Below are positions 6,815 through 13,168 of a DNA stretch of 13,168 nucleotides, in pieces (position 1 is the first letter of the stretch; the number at the start of each line of letters is the position of its first letter). The notes beneath the pieces are model-generated. The model was given only the letters and a program-made list of their open reading frames with translations, was not told the DNA's origin and searched no databases. The position numbers and the translations under genes are program-made. This stretch comes from Pseudomonadota bacterium. Lineage in GTDB: Bacteria; Pseudomonadota; Gammaproteobacteria; Burkholderiales; Thiobacillaceae. The stretch is from contig JAJYXA010000517.1 in NCBI GenBank assembly GCA_021791235.1, positions 1 to 13,168 on the forward strand, in the 5' to 3' direction.

Positions 6815-8740
6815 ATGGATGCGCAAGCCGTGATCGAAGCCGACGGCCTCACCCGGCGGTTCGGCGACAGGACGGCGGTGCAGGGGCTGTCGCTGGCCGT
6901 GCAGCGGGGCGAAGTCTTCGGCCTCTTGGGCTCCGACGGCGCCGGCAAGACCACCACCTTGCAGATGCTCGCCGCCATCCTCGATCCCGGCGCGGGGCGC
7001 GCCACCGTGCTGGGCTTCGACACCGTGCGGCAGGCCGCCGCGATCACCGCCCGCATCGGTTACATGTCGCAGACCTTCAGTCTCTACGGTCGCCTGACGG
7101 TGGAGGAGAACCTGAACTTCTTCGCCGAGCTGCACCGCGTGCCGGAAGCGGCAAAACGGGAACGCAAGGCGCAGCTGCTGGACTTCGCCCGCCTCACGGC
7201 GCACCGCGAGCGGACGGCCCGCTACCTGTCCGGCGGCATGCAGAAAAAACTCGCCTTGTGCTGCGCGCTGATCCATCAGCCCGAACTGCTGCTGCTCGAC
7301 GAGCCAACGACCGGGGTCGACCCGGTGTCGCGGCGGGAATTCTGGAACATCCTCTACCGGGCGCTCACCGGCGGGACCACCATCGTCGTCTCCACCCCCT
7401 ACATGGACGAGGCGGAGCGCTGCACCCGCGTCGCGCTGCTGCACGTCGGCCGCCTGATCGCCTGCGATGCGCCGGGACATCTGCGGGCGGAGATGCCGGG
7501 GGGCATGCTGGAGATTGAGGCCCGCCCCCAGCGTCAGGCGCTGGCCATCCTGCAGCAGGCCCTGCCTGAGGCGCGCCCCTATGCCTTCGGCGAGCGGATC
7601 CATTTGCATTGGCAGCGCGAAGAGGCTGCGGTGCAGGTGCGCAGCCTGCTGGAAGAGGGTGGGGCGATGGTGGCGCAGGTGCGCCCGGTCGCACCCAGCC
7701 TGGAAGACGTCTTCGTCACCCGCCTGGCGGAGCGCGTCGAGGCAATTCCCGCGCCGCCGCCTGCCGGCCCGGCGGAAAACCCCACCGGACCGGCGGTGGA
7801 AGCGGTGGACCTGAGCGTCCGCTTCGGCGCCTTCACCGCCGTGGACCGGGTGAGCTTTGCGGTCCGGCGCGGGGAGATTTTCGGCTTTCTCGGCCCCAAC
7901 GGCTCCGGCAAGACGACTGTCATCCGCATGTTGTGCGGCCTGCTGGCGCCGACGTCGGGGCGGGCCATCGTTGCCGGGCACGAACTGGGAAAAGAAGCGC
8001 AGGCGGTCAAGTCTCGCATCGGCTACATGTCCCAGCGCTTCTCCCTCTACGAGGACATGACGGTGGCAGAAAACATCACCTTCTTTGCCGGCGCCTATGG
8101 GGTTCCCCCCGTCGCGCTGCCGCCCCGCCGCGATTGGGCGCTTCAGCTTTCCGGTCTGCGGGGGCAGGAAGACCGTCTGACGCGCTCGCTGTCGGGCGGC
8201 GTCAAGCAGCGCCTGGCGCTGGCGTGCGCCATCCTGCACGGGCCGGAGGTGCTGTTCCTGGACGAGCCCACCGCCGGCGTCGACCCCGTGTCCCGGCGGC
8301 GCTTCTGGGAGTTGATCTACCGGCTGTCCGATCAGGGCATGACCGTGTTCGTGACCACCCATTACATGGACGAGGCAGAGCATTGCCATACCCTGGGGTT
8401 GTTGTATTACGGGCGGCTGATCGCCCTGGATACGCCGGAAGCGTTGCGGGCCGGCATGCGTGCCGGCGAAGTGCTGGAACTGGAATGCGACCAGCCGATC
8501 CAGGCGCTGGCCCTGTTCCAGGGCGCGGCGGGTATCCAGCCCTCGTTCTTCGGCGACCGCCTGCACCTGCTGGTGGACGACGCGGAGGCCGCGCGGCCGC
8601 AGATTCTGCAACGCCTGCAGCGGGAAGGGCACCAGGTGCGCCGGGTCGAACGGGTGCCGCTTTCCATCGAGGATGTCTTCATCACCTTCATCCAGATGGA
8701 GCAGGCGCGCCGCGAAGCGGCGCCGGGAGGGACGCGATGA
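6815..8740 (+). CDS. ABC exporter ATPase with two fused nucleotide-binding domains (YbhF-like)
   Basis: This 641-residue protein powers the exporter by ATP hydrolysis on the cytoplasmic face. Domain 1: Walker A GSDGAGKT (39-46), signature LSGGM (138-142), Walker B LLLLDEP (158-164). Domain 2: Walker A GPNGSGKT (360-367), signature LSGGV (459-463), Walker B ending FLDEP (481-485) and switch histidine H516 in TTHYMDE. A proline/alanine linker lies at about 310-328. In domain 1 the position equivalent to H516 is P195 (STPYMDE), so one ATP site is probably catalytically weak. Both halves end in SLEDVF/SIEDVF motifs of the ABC-2 ATPase (CcmA-like) group. The two halves are clear tandem paralogues. 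The ATG is 2 bases after the adaptor's stop with no strong ribosome site, suggesting coupling. The stop overlaps the next gene by 4 bases. Confidence 0.95.
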   Translation: MDAQAVIEADGLTRRFGDRTAVQGLSLAVQRGEVFGLLGSDGAGKTTTLQMLAAILDPGAGRATVLGFDTVRQAAAITARIGYMSQTFSLYGRLTVEENLNFFAELHRVPEAAKRERKAQLLDFARLTAHRERTARYLSGGMQKKLALCCALIHQPELLLLDEPTTGVDPVSRREFWNILYRALTGGTTIVVSTPYMDEAERCTRVALLHVGRLIACDAPGHLRAEMPGGMLEIEARPQRQALAILQQALPEARPYAFGERIHLHWQREEAAVQVRSLLEEGGAMVAQVRPVAPSLEDVFVTRLAERVEAIPAPPPAGPAENPTGPAVEAVDLSVRFGAFTAVDRVSFAVRRGEIFGFLGPNGSGKTTVIRMLCGLLAPTSGRAIVAGHELGKEAQAVKSRIGYMSQRFSLYEDMTVAENITFFAGAYGVPPVALPPRRDWALQLSGLRGQEDRLTRSLSGGVKQRLALACAILHGPEVLFLDEPTAGVDPVSRRRFWELIYRLSDQGMTVFVTTHYMDEAEHCHTLGLLYYGRLIALDTPEALRAGMRAGEVLELECDQPIQALALFQGAAGIQPSFFGDRLHLLVDDAEAARPQILQRLQREGHQVRRVERVPLSIEDVFITFIQMEQARREAAPGGTR

Positions 8741-9846
8741 GAAGCCTGATCGGTGCGGTCGTCGGCAAGGAGGTGCGCGAGATCCGCCGCGACCCGATCA
8801 CCCTGTGGGTCGCCATCGCCCTGCCCCTGGTGTTGCTCTACCTCTTCGGCGCGGCCCTGTCGCTGGACGTGAAGGATGCCGCCCTGGCCGTCTACGATCT
8901 GGACAAAAGCGCGCAGAGCCGCACCCTGATCGAGGCGTTCCCGCACTCGGGCTATTTTCGCTACGTGCACCCGATCCACGAAGAACGCGAGATCGGGCAA
9001 CTGCTGGACCGTGGACAGGCTCGCCTGGTGCTGGTGATTCCGGCGGATTTTTCCGAGAAACTGGCGCGCGGTCGGACTGCCAGCGTGCAGACCCTGGTGG
9101 ACGGCTCCTTCTCGGCCACCGCCATGGTGGTGGCCGGCTACGCGGCGGCCATCGTGCAGAGCTACGCCATGGAGCACACCCGCGGCGCACCTCATGCCCC
9201 GCCGATCACGGTCGAAACCCGGGTCTGGTTCAACGCGCCGATGAAAAGCGTGAACTACATCGTTCCGGGCCTGTTCGGGGTCATCCTGATGGCCTTCCCG
9301 CCGCTGCTCACCGCGCTGGCAGTGGTGCGGGAAAAGGAGTCCGGCTCGGTGCAGCAGATTTTCGTTTCGCCCATCCGGCCTTACCAGTTCATCGCCGGCA
9401 AAATGGTTCCCTATGCGGTGATTGCCTTCTTCGAGATGGTCATGATTCTGGCGGCCGCACTGCTGTGGTTCCGCATTCCGTTCAAGGGCAGTCTCGCGCT
9501 GTTTCTCGGGGCGACCGCGATCTACGTGTTCTGCACCGTGGGCCTGGGCCTGCTGATCTCCACCATTACCCGCAGCCAGCTGGTGGCCATGCTGCTGGCC
9601 TTGCTGCTCACCCTGATGCCTTCCTTTCTGTTCTCGGGCTTCCTGTTTCCGATCTTCACCATGCCCATGATGATGCAGTTCTACACCTACCTGTTTCCGG
9701 CCCGCTACTTCATCGAAATCACCCGCGGCATCATCATGAAGGGCGTCGGCCTGGAGCTGTTGTGGCCGCAGTTCCTGATCCTGCTGGCCTACACGGCGGC
9801 GGTGTTCGTCATTGCCACGGCGCGCTTTCGCAAGAAGGTGGGATGA
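8737..9846 (+). CDS. ABC-2 type exporter permease, first subunit (YbhS/YbhR-like)
   Basis: The product is 369 residues and matches the ABC-2 membrane family. Helix 1 lies at about 22-42, followed by a large extracytoplasmic domain (about 43-172, with AVYDLDKSAQSRTLIEAF and SGYFRY). About five further helices lie in the C-terminal half (about 175-196, 222-245, 254-276, 283-305, 345-362). The cytoplasmic coupling segment VVREKESGSVQQIFVSPIRP (197-216) is the family hallmark contacting the ATPase. The frame is open far upstream to 7609, but that part only shadows the ATPase gene. ATG 8737 forms the 4-base ATGA overlap, and GGGAGGGA at 8724-8731 supplies a ribosome site. It presumably forms a heterodimer with the next permease. 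The transported substrate is unknown; relatives export drugs, dyes or cations. Confidence 0.93.
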   Translation: MRSLIGAVVGKEVREIRRDPITLWVAIALPLVLLYLFGAALSLDVKDAALAVYDLDKSAQSRTLIEAFPHSGYFRYVHPIHEEREIGQLLDRGQARLVLVIPADFSEKLARGRTASVQTLVDGSFSATAMVVAGYAAAIVQSYAMEHTRGAPHAPPITVETRVWFNAPMKSVNYIVPGLFGVILMAFPPLLTALAVVREKESGSVQQIFVSPIRPYQFIAGKMVPYAVIAFFEMVMILAAALLWFRIPFKGSLALFLGATAIYVFCTVGLGLLISTITRSQLVAMLLALLLTLMPSFLFSGFLFPIFTMPMMMQFYTYLFPARYFIEITRGIIMKGVGLELLWPQFLILLAYTAAVFVIATARFRKKVG

Positions 9847-10949
9847 TGGACGGGAGACGCGTATTCGCCCTGCTGCGCAAGGAACTGACCCAGTTCCTGC
9901 GCGACCGGGTCATGCTGTTCCTGGTGCTGTTCCTGTACACGGCGGAAGTGGTGATGTGCACGGTGGCGCTGTCCTTCGACGTCAGGAACCTGCCCACGGT
10001 GCTCGCCGATTTCGACCGTTCCGCCCACAGCCGGCAGCTCACGGAGCGCTTTCGCAGCTCGGGCTATTTCAGGATCGAACACCTCACCACGCGGGACGAC
10101 GAACTGGCGGCGCTGCTCGACCGGGGCGGGGCGCTGGCGGCGATCGTCATCCCGCCGGAGTTTTCCAGGCGCCTGGCCGACGGCGCACCGGTGACGGTGC
10201 AGCTGCTGCTGGACGGCTCCAACGCCAACACCGCAAGCGTCGCCCAGGGCTACGCCCAGCGCATCGTCCAGAATTTCGCCCTGGAACAGGCGCGCCTCGG
10301 TCCTGTTCCGCCCATCGAGTACCGGCCCCGCATCTGGTACAACTCGGAACTCCGTTACAGCTATTTCATGGTGCTGTCGATGGTCGCCCTGGCCGGCATG
10401 CTGGTCGGCGTGATCACCGCCGCGGCCAGCATCGTTCGCGAGAAGGAGTCGGGCACCATCGAGCAGATGATGGTCACCCCCATCCGGCCCGCCGAAATGA
10501 TCGCCGTCAAAATGCTACCGACCCTTCTGGTGGGGCTGCTCGCGCTCTTTCCCAGCCTGCTGATCGCAGCCTGGTTCGGGGTGCCCATGCGCGGAAGCCT
10601 GCCGCTGTTCTTCCTGTTTTCCGCCGTGTTCCTGGTGAGCAGCATGGGCATCGGCATCCTCATCGCCACCTTCGCAGAAACGCTGCAGCAGGCGCTGCTG
10701 GTCTCTTTCTTCGCCCTGTTTCCGATCATGTTCCTGTCTGGAACCCTGGTTCCGGTGGAGAGCATGCCGAAAAGGCTGCAAGTCCTGGCGCAACTGAGTC
10801 CGCTCACGCACTACATGGATGCGATCCTGGGCATTTTTCTGAAAGGGGTGGGACTGGACACCCTGTGGCGCCAGGCCGCAGCCGTGACGCTCATTGGCGC
10901 GGCGCTGCTCGCGGCGAGCGTGCTGCGTTTGCGCAGGCGCTTCGGCTGA
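9843..10949 (+). CDS. ABC-2 type exporter permease, second subunit (YbhR/YbhS-like)
   Basis: The product is 368 residues and a paralogue of the previous gene. The same plan is seen: helix 1 at about 23-43, extracytoplasmic domain to about 172 (VLADFDRSAHSRQLTERF, SGYFRI, LLDGSNANTASVAQGYAQRI), coupling segment IVREKESGTIEQMMVTPIRP (197-216), then about five helices to residue 361. Alternative starts are ATG 9843, which overlaps the preceding stop as ATGA, and ATG 9846. AGAAGG at 9833-9838 is better spaced (7 bases) for 9846, so the first Met is uncertain. The protein ends in a basic LRLRRRFG tail. With the adaptor, double ATPase and first permease it completes a four-gene exporter. The following gap of 36 bases shows no terminator hairpin, so transcription may continue into the YHS gene. 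Confidence 0.93.
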   Translation: MMDGRRVFALLRKELTQFLRDRVMLFLVLFLYTAEVVMCTVALSFDVRNLPTVLADFDRSAHSRQLTERFRSSGYFRIEHLTTRDDELAALLDRGGALAAIVIPPEFSRRLADGAPVTVQLLLDGSNANTASVAQGYAQRIVQNFALEQARLGPVPPIEYRPRIWYNSELRYSYFMVLSMVALAGMLVGVITAAASIVREKESGTIEQMMVTPIRPAEMIAVKMLPTLLVGLLALFPSLLIAAWFGVPMRGSLPLFFLFSAVFLVSSMGIGILIATFAETLQQALLVSFFALFPIMFLSGTLVPVESMPKRLQVLAQLSPLTHYMDAILGIFLKGVGLDTLWRQAAAVTLIGAALLAASVLRLRRRFG

Positions 10950-10971
10950 GTTTGAACAGCTATTCTGAACG

Positions 10972-10979
10972 AAAGGAGG
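10972..10979 (+). promoter_or_regulatory. Strong Shine-Dalgarno for the YHS mini-gene
   Basis: AAAGGAGG is a near-perfect anti-16S complement placed 6 bases before ATG 10986. It is the strongest ribosome site in the window and confirms that the 57-codon gene is real. Confidence 0.7.
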
Positions 10980-10985
10980 CAGGCG

Positions 10986-11159
10986 ATGGAAAAGGATCCA
11001 GTATGCGGCATGCTGGTGGACCCGCGGGACGCCGCGGAAAAACGGGTGGTCCAGGGGAAGGCGTATTACTTCTGCAGCCCGGCCTGCGCCGGGAAATTCG
11101 ACCAGGCGCCCGAGCGCTACACGGTGCCCCAGCCCGTGAAACCGAAAGGCGATGAATGA
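10986..11159 (+). CDS. Small YHS-domain protein
   Basis: This 57-residue protein consists of little more than a YHS domain: DPVCGMLVD (residues 4-12), then GKAYYFCSPACAGKFDQAPERY (24-45), and a short Pro/Lys tail. YHS domains occur in copper-transporting ATPases, monooxygenase-associated proteins and stand-alone ferredoxin-sized proteins. Conserved cysteines, here C7, C30 and C34, are thought to bind metal. The perfect ribosome site at 10972-10979 and the 4-base ATGA overlap with the following DUF1566 gene support translation. It lies 36 bases after the exporter permease, so the exporter might handle metal or a metal-sensitive compound; that is inference only. The protein is short enough to be missed by automated callers with length cut-offs. 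The domain call is strong; its specific metal and role are unknown. Confidence 0.88.
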   Translation: MEKDPVCGMLVDPRDAAEKRVVQGKAYYFCSPACAGKFDQAPERYTVPQPVKPKGDE

Positions 11160-12175
11160 AGGAAACCGTCCATGGCTATCTGCAAACCGGTCAGACGACC
11201 TGTCATGACCCCGGCGGCGCGACGGTTCCCTGCGCCAGCAGCGGCCAGGACGGCGAATTCAGCCGTGGCCTTCCGTGGCCAGAGCCGCGCTTCGAAGTCC
11301 GCGGCGAAATCGTCTTTGACCGGCTCACTGGGCTTTCTTGGACACGGAATGCCACGCCCGGCGAACTGCCCATGACCTGGCGCGAGGCGCTGGCTTTCGT
11401 CGCCGGAATAAACCACGAACGGGCGCTGGGTTGTGCCGAGTGGCGGCTGCCCAACCGGCGCGAACTGCGCAGCCTGGTGAGCCACCAGACCCGCCGTCCC
11501 GCACTGCCCGAGGGACACCCTTTCGTCAACGTGTTTGCCGGCTGGTACTGGAGCGCCACCAGCGCCGCCGGCGCACCCGCCCACGCCTGGTACGTGAACC
11601 TGGACGGCGGGCGCATGTTCTACGGCGGCAAGGACCAGTCTTTCCTGGTCTGGCCGGTGCGGGGGGAAAGCCGGGTGCTGCCGGCCACCGGTCAGACGCT
11701 GTGTTACGACGACCGCGGCGCGGTCGTTGCGTGCGCGGGAACGGGGCAGGACGGCGAATTCCGTACCGGTCTCTCCTGGCCCGCGCCGCGCTTTTCTGCT
11801 CGGGATAAGGCGGTGATCGACCAGCTCACCGGACTCGTCTGGCTGCGCGCCGCGAGCCTCGCGCCGGAGGGTATGACCTGGCAGGAGGCGCTGGCGGCGG
11901 TGGCGCGCATGAACCTGGAGGACGGGGGTGCAGGCTGGCGGCTACCCAACATCAACGAACTGGAATCGCTGGTGGACTGCGCCGCCGCCACTCCGGCCCT
12001 GCCGCCGGACCATCCTTTTGCAGAGATGCGTGACGTGTATTGGTCGTCCACCACCAGCCTGTACGAGCCGGACTGGGCCTGGGCGCTCTATCTGGACAAG
12101 GGCGCGGTGGGGGTCGGGCAGAAAAGCCAGGCACGCTTTCGCGTCTGGCCGGTTCGGGAAAACCACCATGCGTAG
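11156..12175 (+). CDS. Tandem DUF1566 (Lcl_C) domain protein
   Basis: The 339-residue protein is two copies of a DUF1566/Lcl C-terminal domain, residues 11-169 and 178-334. Each copy begins with TGQT, has GQDGEF, an R(L)/Q-LTGL-W segment, a TWxEAL helix, WRLPN followed by an EL(R/E)SLV helix, a YWS(A/S)T strand and a closing WPVR. A cysteine pair with 10-residue separation is kept at the start of both copies (C16/C26 and C183/C193). DUF1566 domains are usually found in secreted or surface proteins, where their fold is related to C-type-lectin-like or FGE-type modules; their role is uncertain. No signal peptide is seen here: the start MKETVHGYLQ is polar. Translation is coupled to the YHS gene by ATGA. 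I would not assign an activity. Confidence 0.85.
   Translation: MKETVHGYLQTGQTTCHDPGGATVPCASSGQDGEFSRGLPWPEPRFEVRGEIVFDRLTGLSWTRNATPGELPMTWREALAFVAGINHERALGCAEWRLPNRRELRSLVSHQTRRPALPEGHPFVNVFAGWYWSATSAAGAPAHAWYVNLDGGRMFYGGKDQSFLVWPVRGESRVLPATGQTLCYDDRGAVVACAGTGQDGEFRTGLSWPAPRFSARDKAVIDQLTGLVWLRAASLAPEGMTWQEALAAVARMNLEDGGAGWRLPNINELESLVDCAAATPALPPDHPFAEMRDVYWSSTTSLYEPDWAWALYLDKGAVGVGQKSQARFRVWPVRENHHA
11186..11662 (+). repeat. Internal tandem domain copy 1 (DUF1566)
   Basis: Encodes residues 11-169, the first half of the duplicated protein. It aligns with copy 2 over its full length at the protein level (159 against 157 residues), while the DNA has diverged. The duplication is therefore old rather than a recent slippage event. 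Confidence 0.75.
11687..12157 (+). repeat. Internal tandem domain copy 2 (DUF1566)
   Basis: Encodes residues 178-334. It keeps the opening cysteine pair, GQDGEF, the LTGLVW, WRLPN and YWSSTT motifs and the final WPVR of copy 1. An eight-residue linker (ESRVLPA plus one) separates the copies. Confidence 0.75.
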
Positions 12176-12205
12176 CGCTGAAAGCGGGCGTTGAGGAGAG
12201 GAAAT

Positions 12206-13168
12206 ATGGAGAAGCAGCAGCAACAGTTTTCGCTCTGGTACTTCCTGATCGTATTCCTGGCGATCCTGGCGATGCAGTACTTCCTGTTCGGCCCGCACGC
12301 CGAGAACCTCGCCTACAACGAATTCAAGTCGCTGCTCCGAGCCGGCAAGGTCGAGAACATCGCCATCGGCGAGCGTACGATCAGCGGCACGCTCAAGCCC
12401 GACGGGCTCGAGGGACTGCTGCCGAAGAAACAGATCGAGGAACTCAAACGCGCCGGAGAAGGCAAGGAGCACCGTTTCGTCACGGTACGCGTGGACGACC
12501 CCGGTCTCGTCAAGGAACTCGAAGCAGCCAGGGTGCGCTTCGCCGGGCAGATCGAGAGCAAGTGGCTCTCCACGCTGCTTTCCTGGATTCTGCCCGCAGT
12601 CGTCTTCGTCGCCATCTGGGGCCTGCTCATGAAGCGCATGGTGGGCGGCGCGGCGGGCGGTTTCATGGAGATCGGCAAGAGCAAGGCCAAGGTCTATATG
12701 GAGAAGCAGACCGGCGTGAGCTTCGACGATGTCGCCGGGGTGGACGAGGCCAAGGAGGAGCTGAAGGAGATCATCGAGTTCCTCAAGAACCCGAAGGAAT
12801 ACGGCAAGCTCGGCGCGCGCATGCCCAAGGGCGTGCTGCTGGTCGGCCCGCCCGGAACCGGCAAGACCCTGCTCGCGCGCGCGGTGGCGGGCGAGGCCAG
12901 CGTGCCGTTCTTCTCCATCAGCGGCGCGGAGTTCGTGGAGATGTTCGTCGGCGTGGGCGCGGCGCGCGTGCGCGACCTGTTCGAACAGGCGCGCAGCAAG
13001 GCCCCGGCCATCATATTCATCGACGAGCTCGACGCCCTCGGCCGGGCGCGCGGGGCCTACCCGCTCGCCGGCGGGCACGACGAGAAGGAGCAGACGCTCA
13101 ATCAGTTGCTGTCCGAGATGGACGGCTTCGACCCGAGCCAGGGGCTGGTGCTGCTCGCCGCCACCAAC
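12206..13168 (+). CDS. ftsH: FtsH AAA+ zinc metalloprotease, N-terminal part (3' end outside window)
   Basis: FtsH is a hexameric inner-membrane protease that extracts and degrades damaged membrane and regulatory proteins. Only 321 codons are present. Helix 1 is at about 10-28, the periplasmic domain at about 30-118 and helix 2 at about 122-142. The AAA domain follows, with Walker A GPPGTGKT (214-221), pore loop FVG (247-249) in [21 protein letters not shown], and Walker B IIFIDE (269-274). The window ends at AATN, just before the second region of homology, so the HExxH protease site is not seen. AGGAG at 12194-12198 precedes the ATG by 7 bases. After Walker B the sequence reads [19 protein letters not shown], slightly longer than the usual RGAGLGGGHDEREQTLNQ. 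Gene context (no rrmJ/ftsJ upstream) suggests an accessory paralogue rather than the housekeeping copy. Confidence 0.94.
   Translation, partial: MEKQQQQFSLWYFLIVFLAILAMQYFLFGPHAENLAYNEFKSLLRAGKVENIAIGERTISGTLKPDGLEGLLPKKQIEELKRAGEGKEHRFVTVRVDDPGLVKELEAARVRFAGQIESKWLSTLLSWILPAVVFVAIWGLLMKRMVGGAAGGFMEIGKSKAKVYMEKQTGVSFDDVAGVDEAKEELKEIIEFLKNPKEYGKLGARMPKGVLLVGPPGTGKTLLARAVAGEASVPFFSISGAEFVEMFVGVGAARVRDLFEQARSKAPAIIFIDELDALGRARGAYPLAGGHDEKEQTLNQLLSEMDGFDPSQGLVLLAATN

Noticed and set aside
6593..8632. 679-codon open frame on the minus strand
   Set aside because: It lies antisense to the adaptor end and the double ATPase, whose motifs are unmistakable. Its translation is low-complexity His/Gln/Arg/Gly-rich, typical of antisense frames in GC-rich DNA.
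7609..8736. Upstream extension of the first permease frame
   Set aside because: It overlaps the second ATPase domain out of frame and has Arg/Gly/Pro-rich shadow composition. The ABC-2 permease begins at ATG 8737.
8460..9842. Upstream extension of the second permease frame
   Set aside because: It lies out of frame across the end of the ATPase and the first permease. The permease homology starts at about 9843.
10950..10985. Possible terminator after the exporter
   Set aside because: The 36 bases contain no stem-loop followed by a T-run; they mainly hold the YHS ribosome site.
9812..11155. 447-codon plus-strand frame
   Set aside because: It is a shadow of the second permease; its end covers the YHS gene in the wrong frame. 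The YHS frame with DPVCGM and a strong ribosome site is the real one.
11942..13078. 378-codon open frame on the minus strand
   Set aside because: It is antisense to FtsH and the DUF1566 end. The plus-strand frame has all AAA+ motifs, whereas the minus product shows no recognisable domain.
1..13168. Mobile elements, tRNA/rRNA genes, CRISPR arrays, attachment sites
   Set aside because: No transposase or integrase motifs, no regularly spaced repeats and no tRNA-like segment were seen. Short gaps leave little space for them.

Overview
The window is a GC-rich (roughly 60-65% by eye) stretch of bacterial DNA. It encodes eleven protein genes plus the beginnings or ends of incomplete ones, all on the + strand, packed with overlaps or gaps of a few bases. 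The only sizeable intergenic space is 88 bp (3406-3493). Lipoprotein LemA, a YbhGFSR-type exporter and an FtsH with two N-terminal membrane segments indicate a Gram-negative bacterium. Codon use and gene content fit a beta- or gammaproteobacterium, but I cannot name a genus from sequence alone.

Layout. (1) 3-1412: 3' two thirds of a glycogen debranching enzyme (GlgX) with its three GH13 catalytic acids and an unusual, less GC-rich C-terminal tail. (2) 1428-3405: a three-gene envelope unit of a LemA lipoprotein, a secreted membrane-anchored TPM-domain protein with a glycine-rich tail, and a second TPM protein without a signal peptide. (3) 3494-5677: a DUF1622 three-helix membrane protein, a cyclopropane-fatty-acid synthase homologue with all bicarbonate-binding residues, and an unrecognised exported coiled-coil protein, each overlapping the next. 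(4) 5712-10949: a complete inner-membrane drug/solute exporter of the YbhG-F-S-R type: HlyD-like fusion protein, one polypeptide with two ATPase domains, and two paralogous ABC-2 permeases. (5) 10986-12175: a 57-residue YHS-domain protein overlapping a tandem-duplicated DUF1566 (Lcl_C) protein. (6) 12206-end: the first 321 codons of an FtsH AAA+ protease.

How they may work together. Nearly every product after glgX acts on or in the cell envelope: lipid modification, export, membrane-protein quality control and LemA/TPM functions. The one-strand layout and tight spacing suggest one or a few long transcripts, and the content resembles an accessory envelope-stress cluster. That is an inference. 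No mobile element, tRNA, CRISPR array or convincing terminator was seen.

The least explained parts are the YHS/double-DUF1566 gene pair attached to the exporter, the coiled-coil protein between cfa and the exporter, and the exporter ATPase whose first half lacks the switch histidine.
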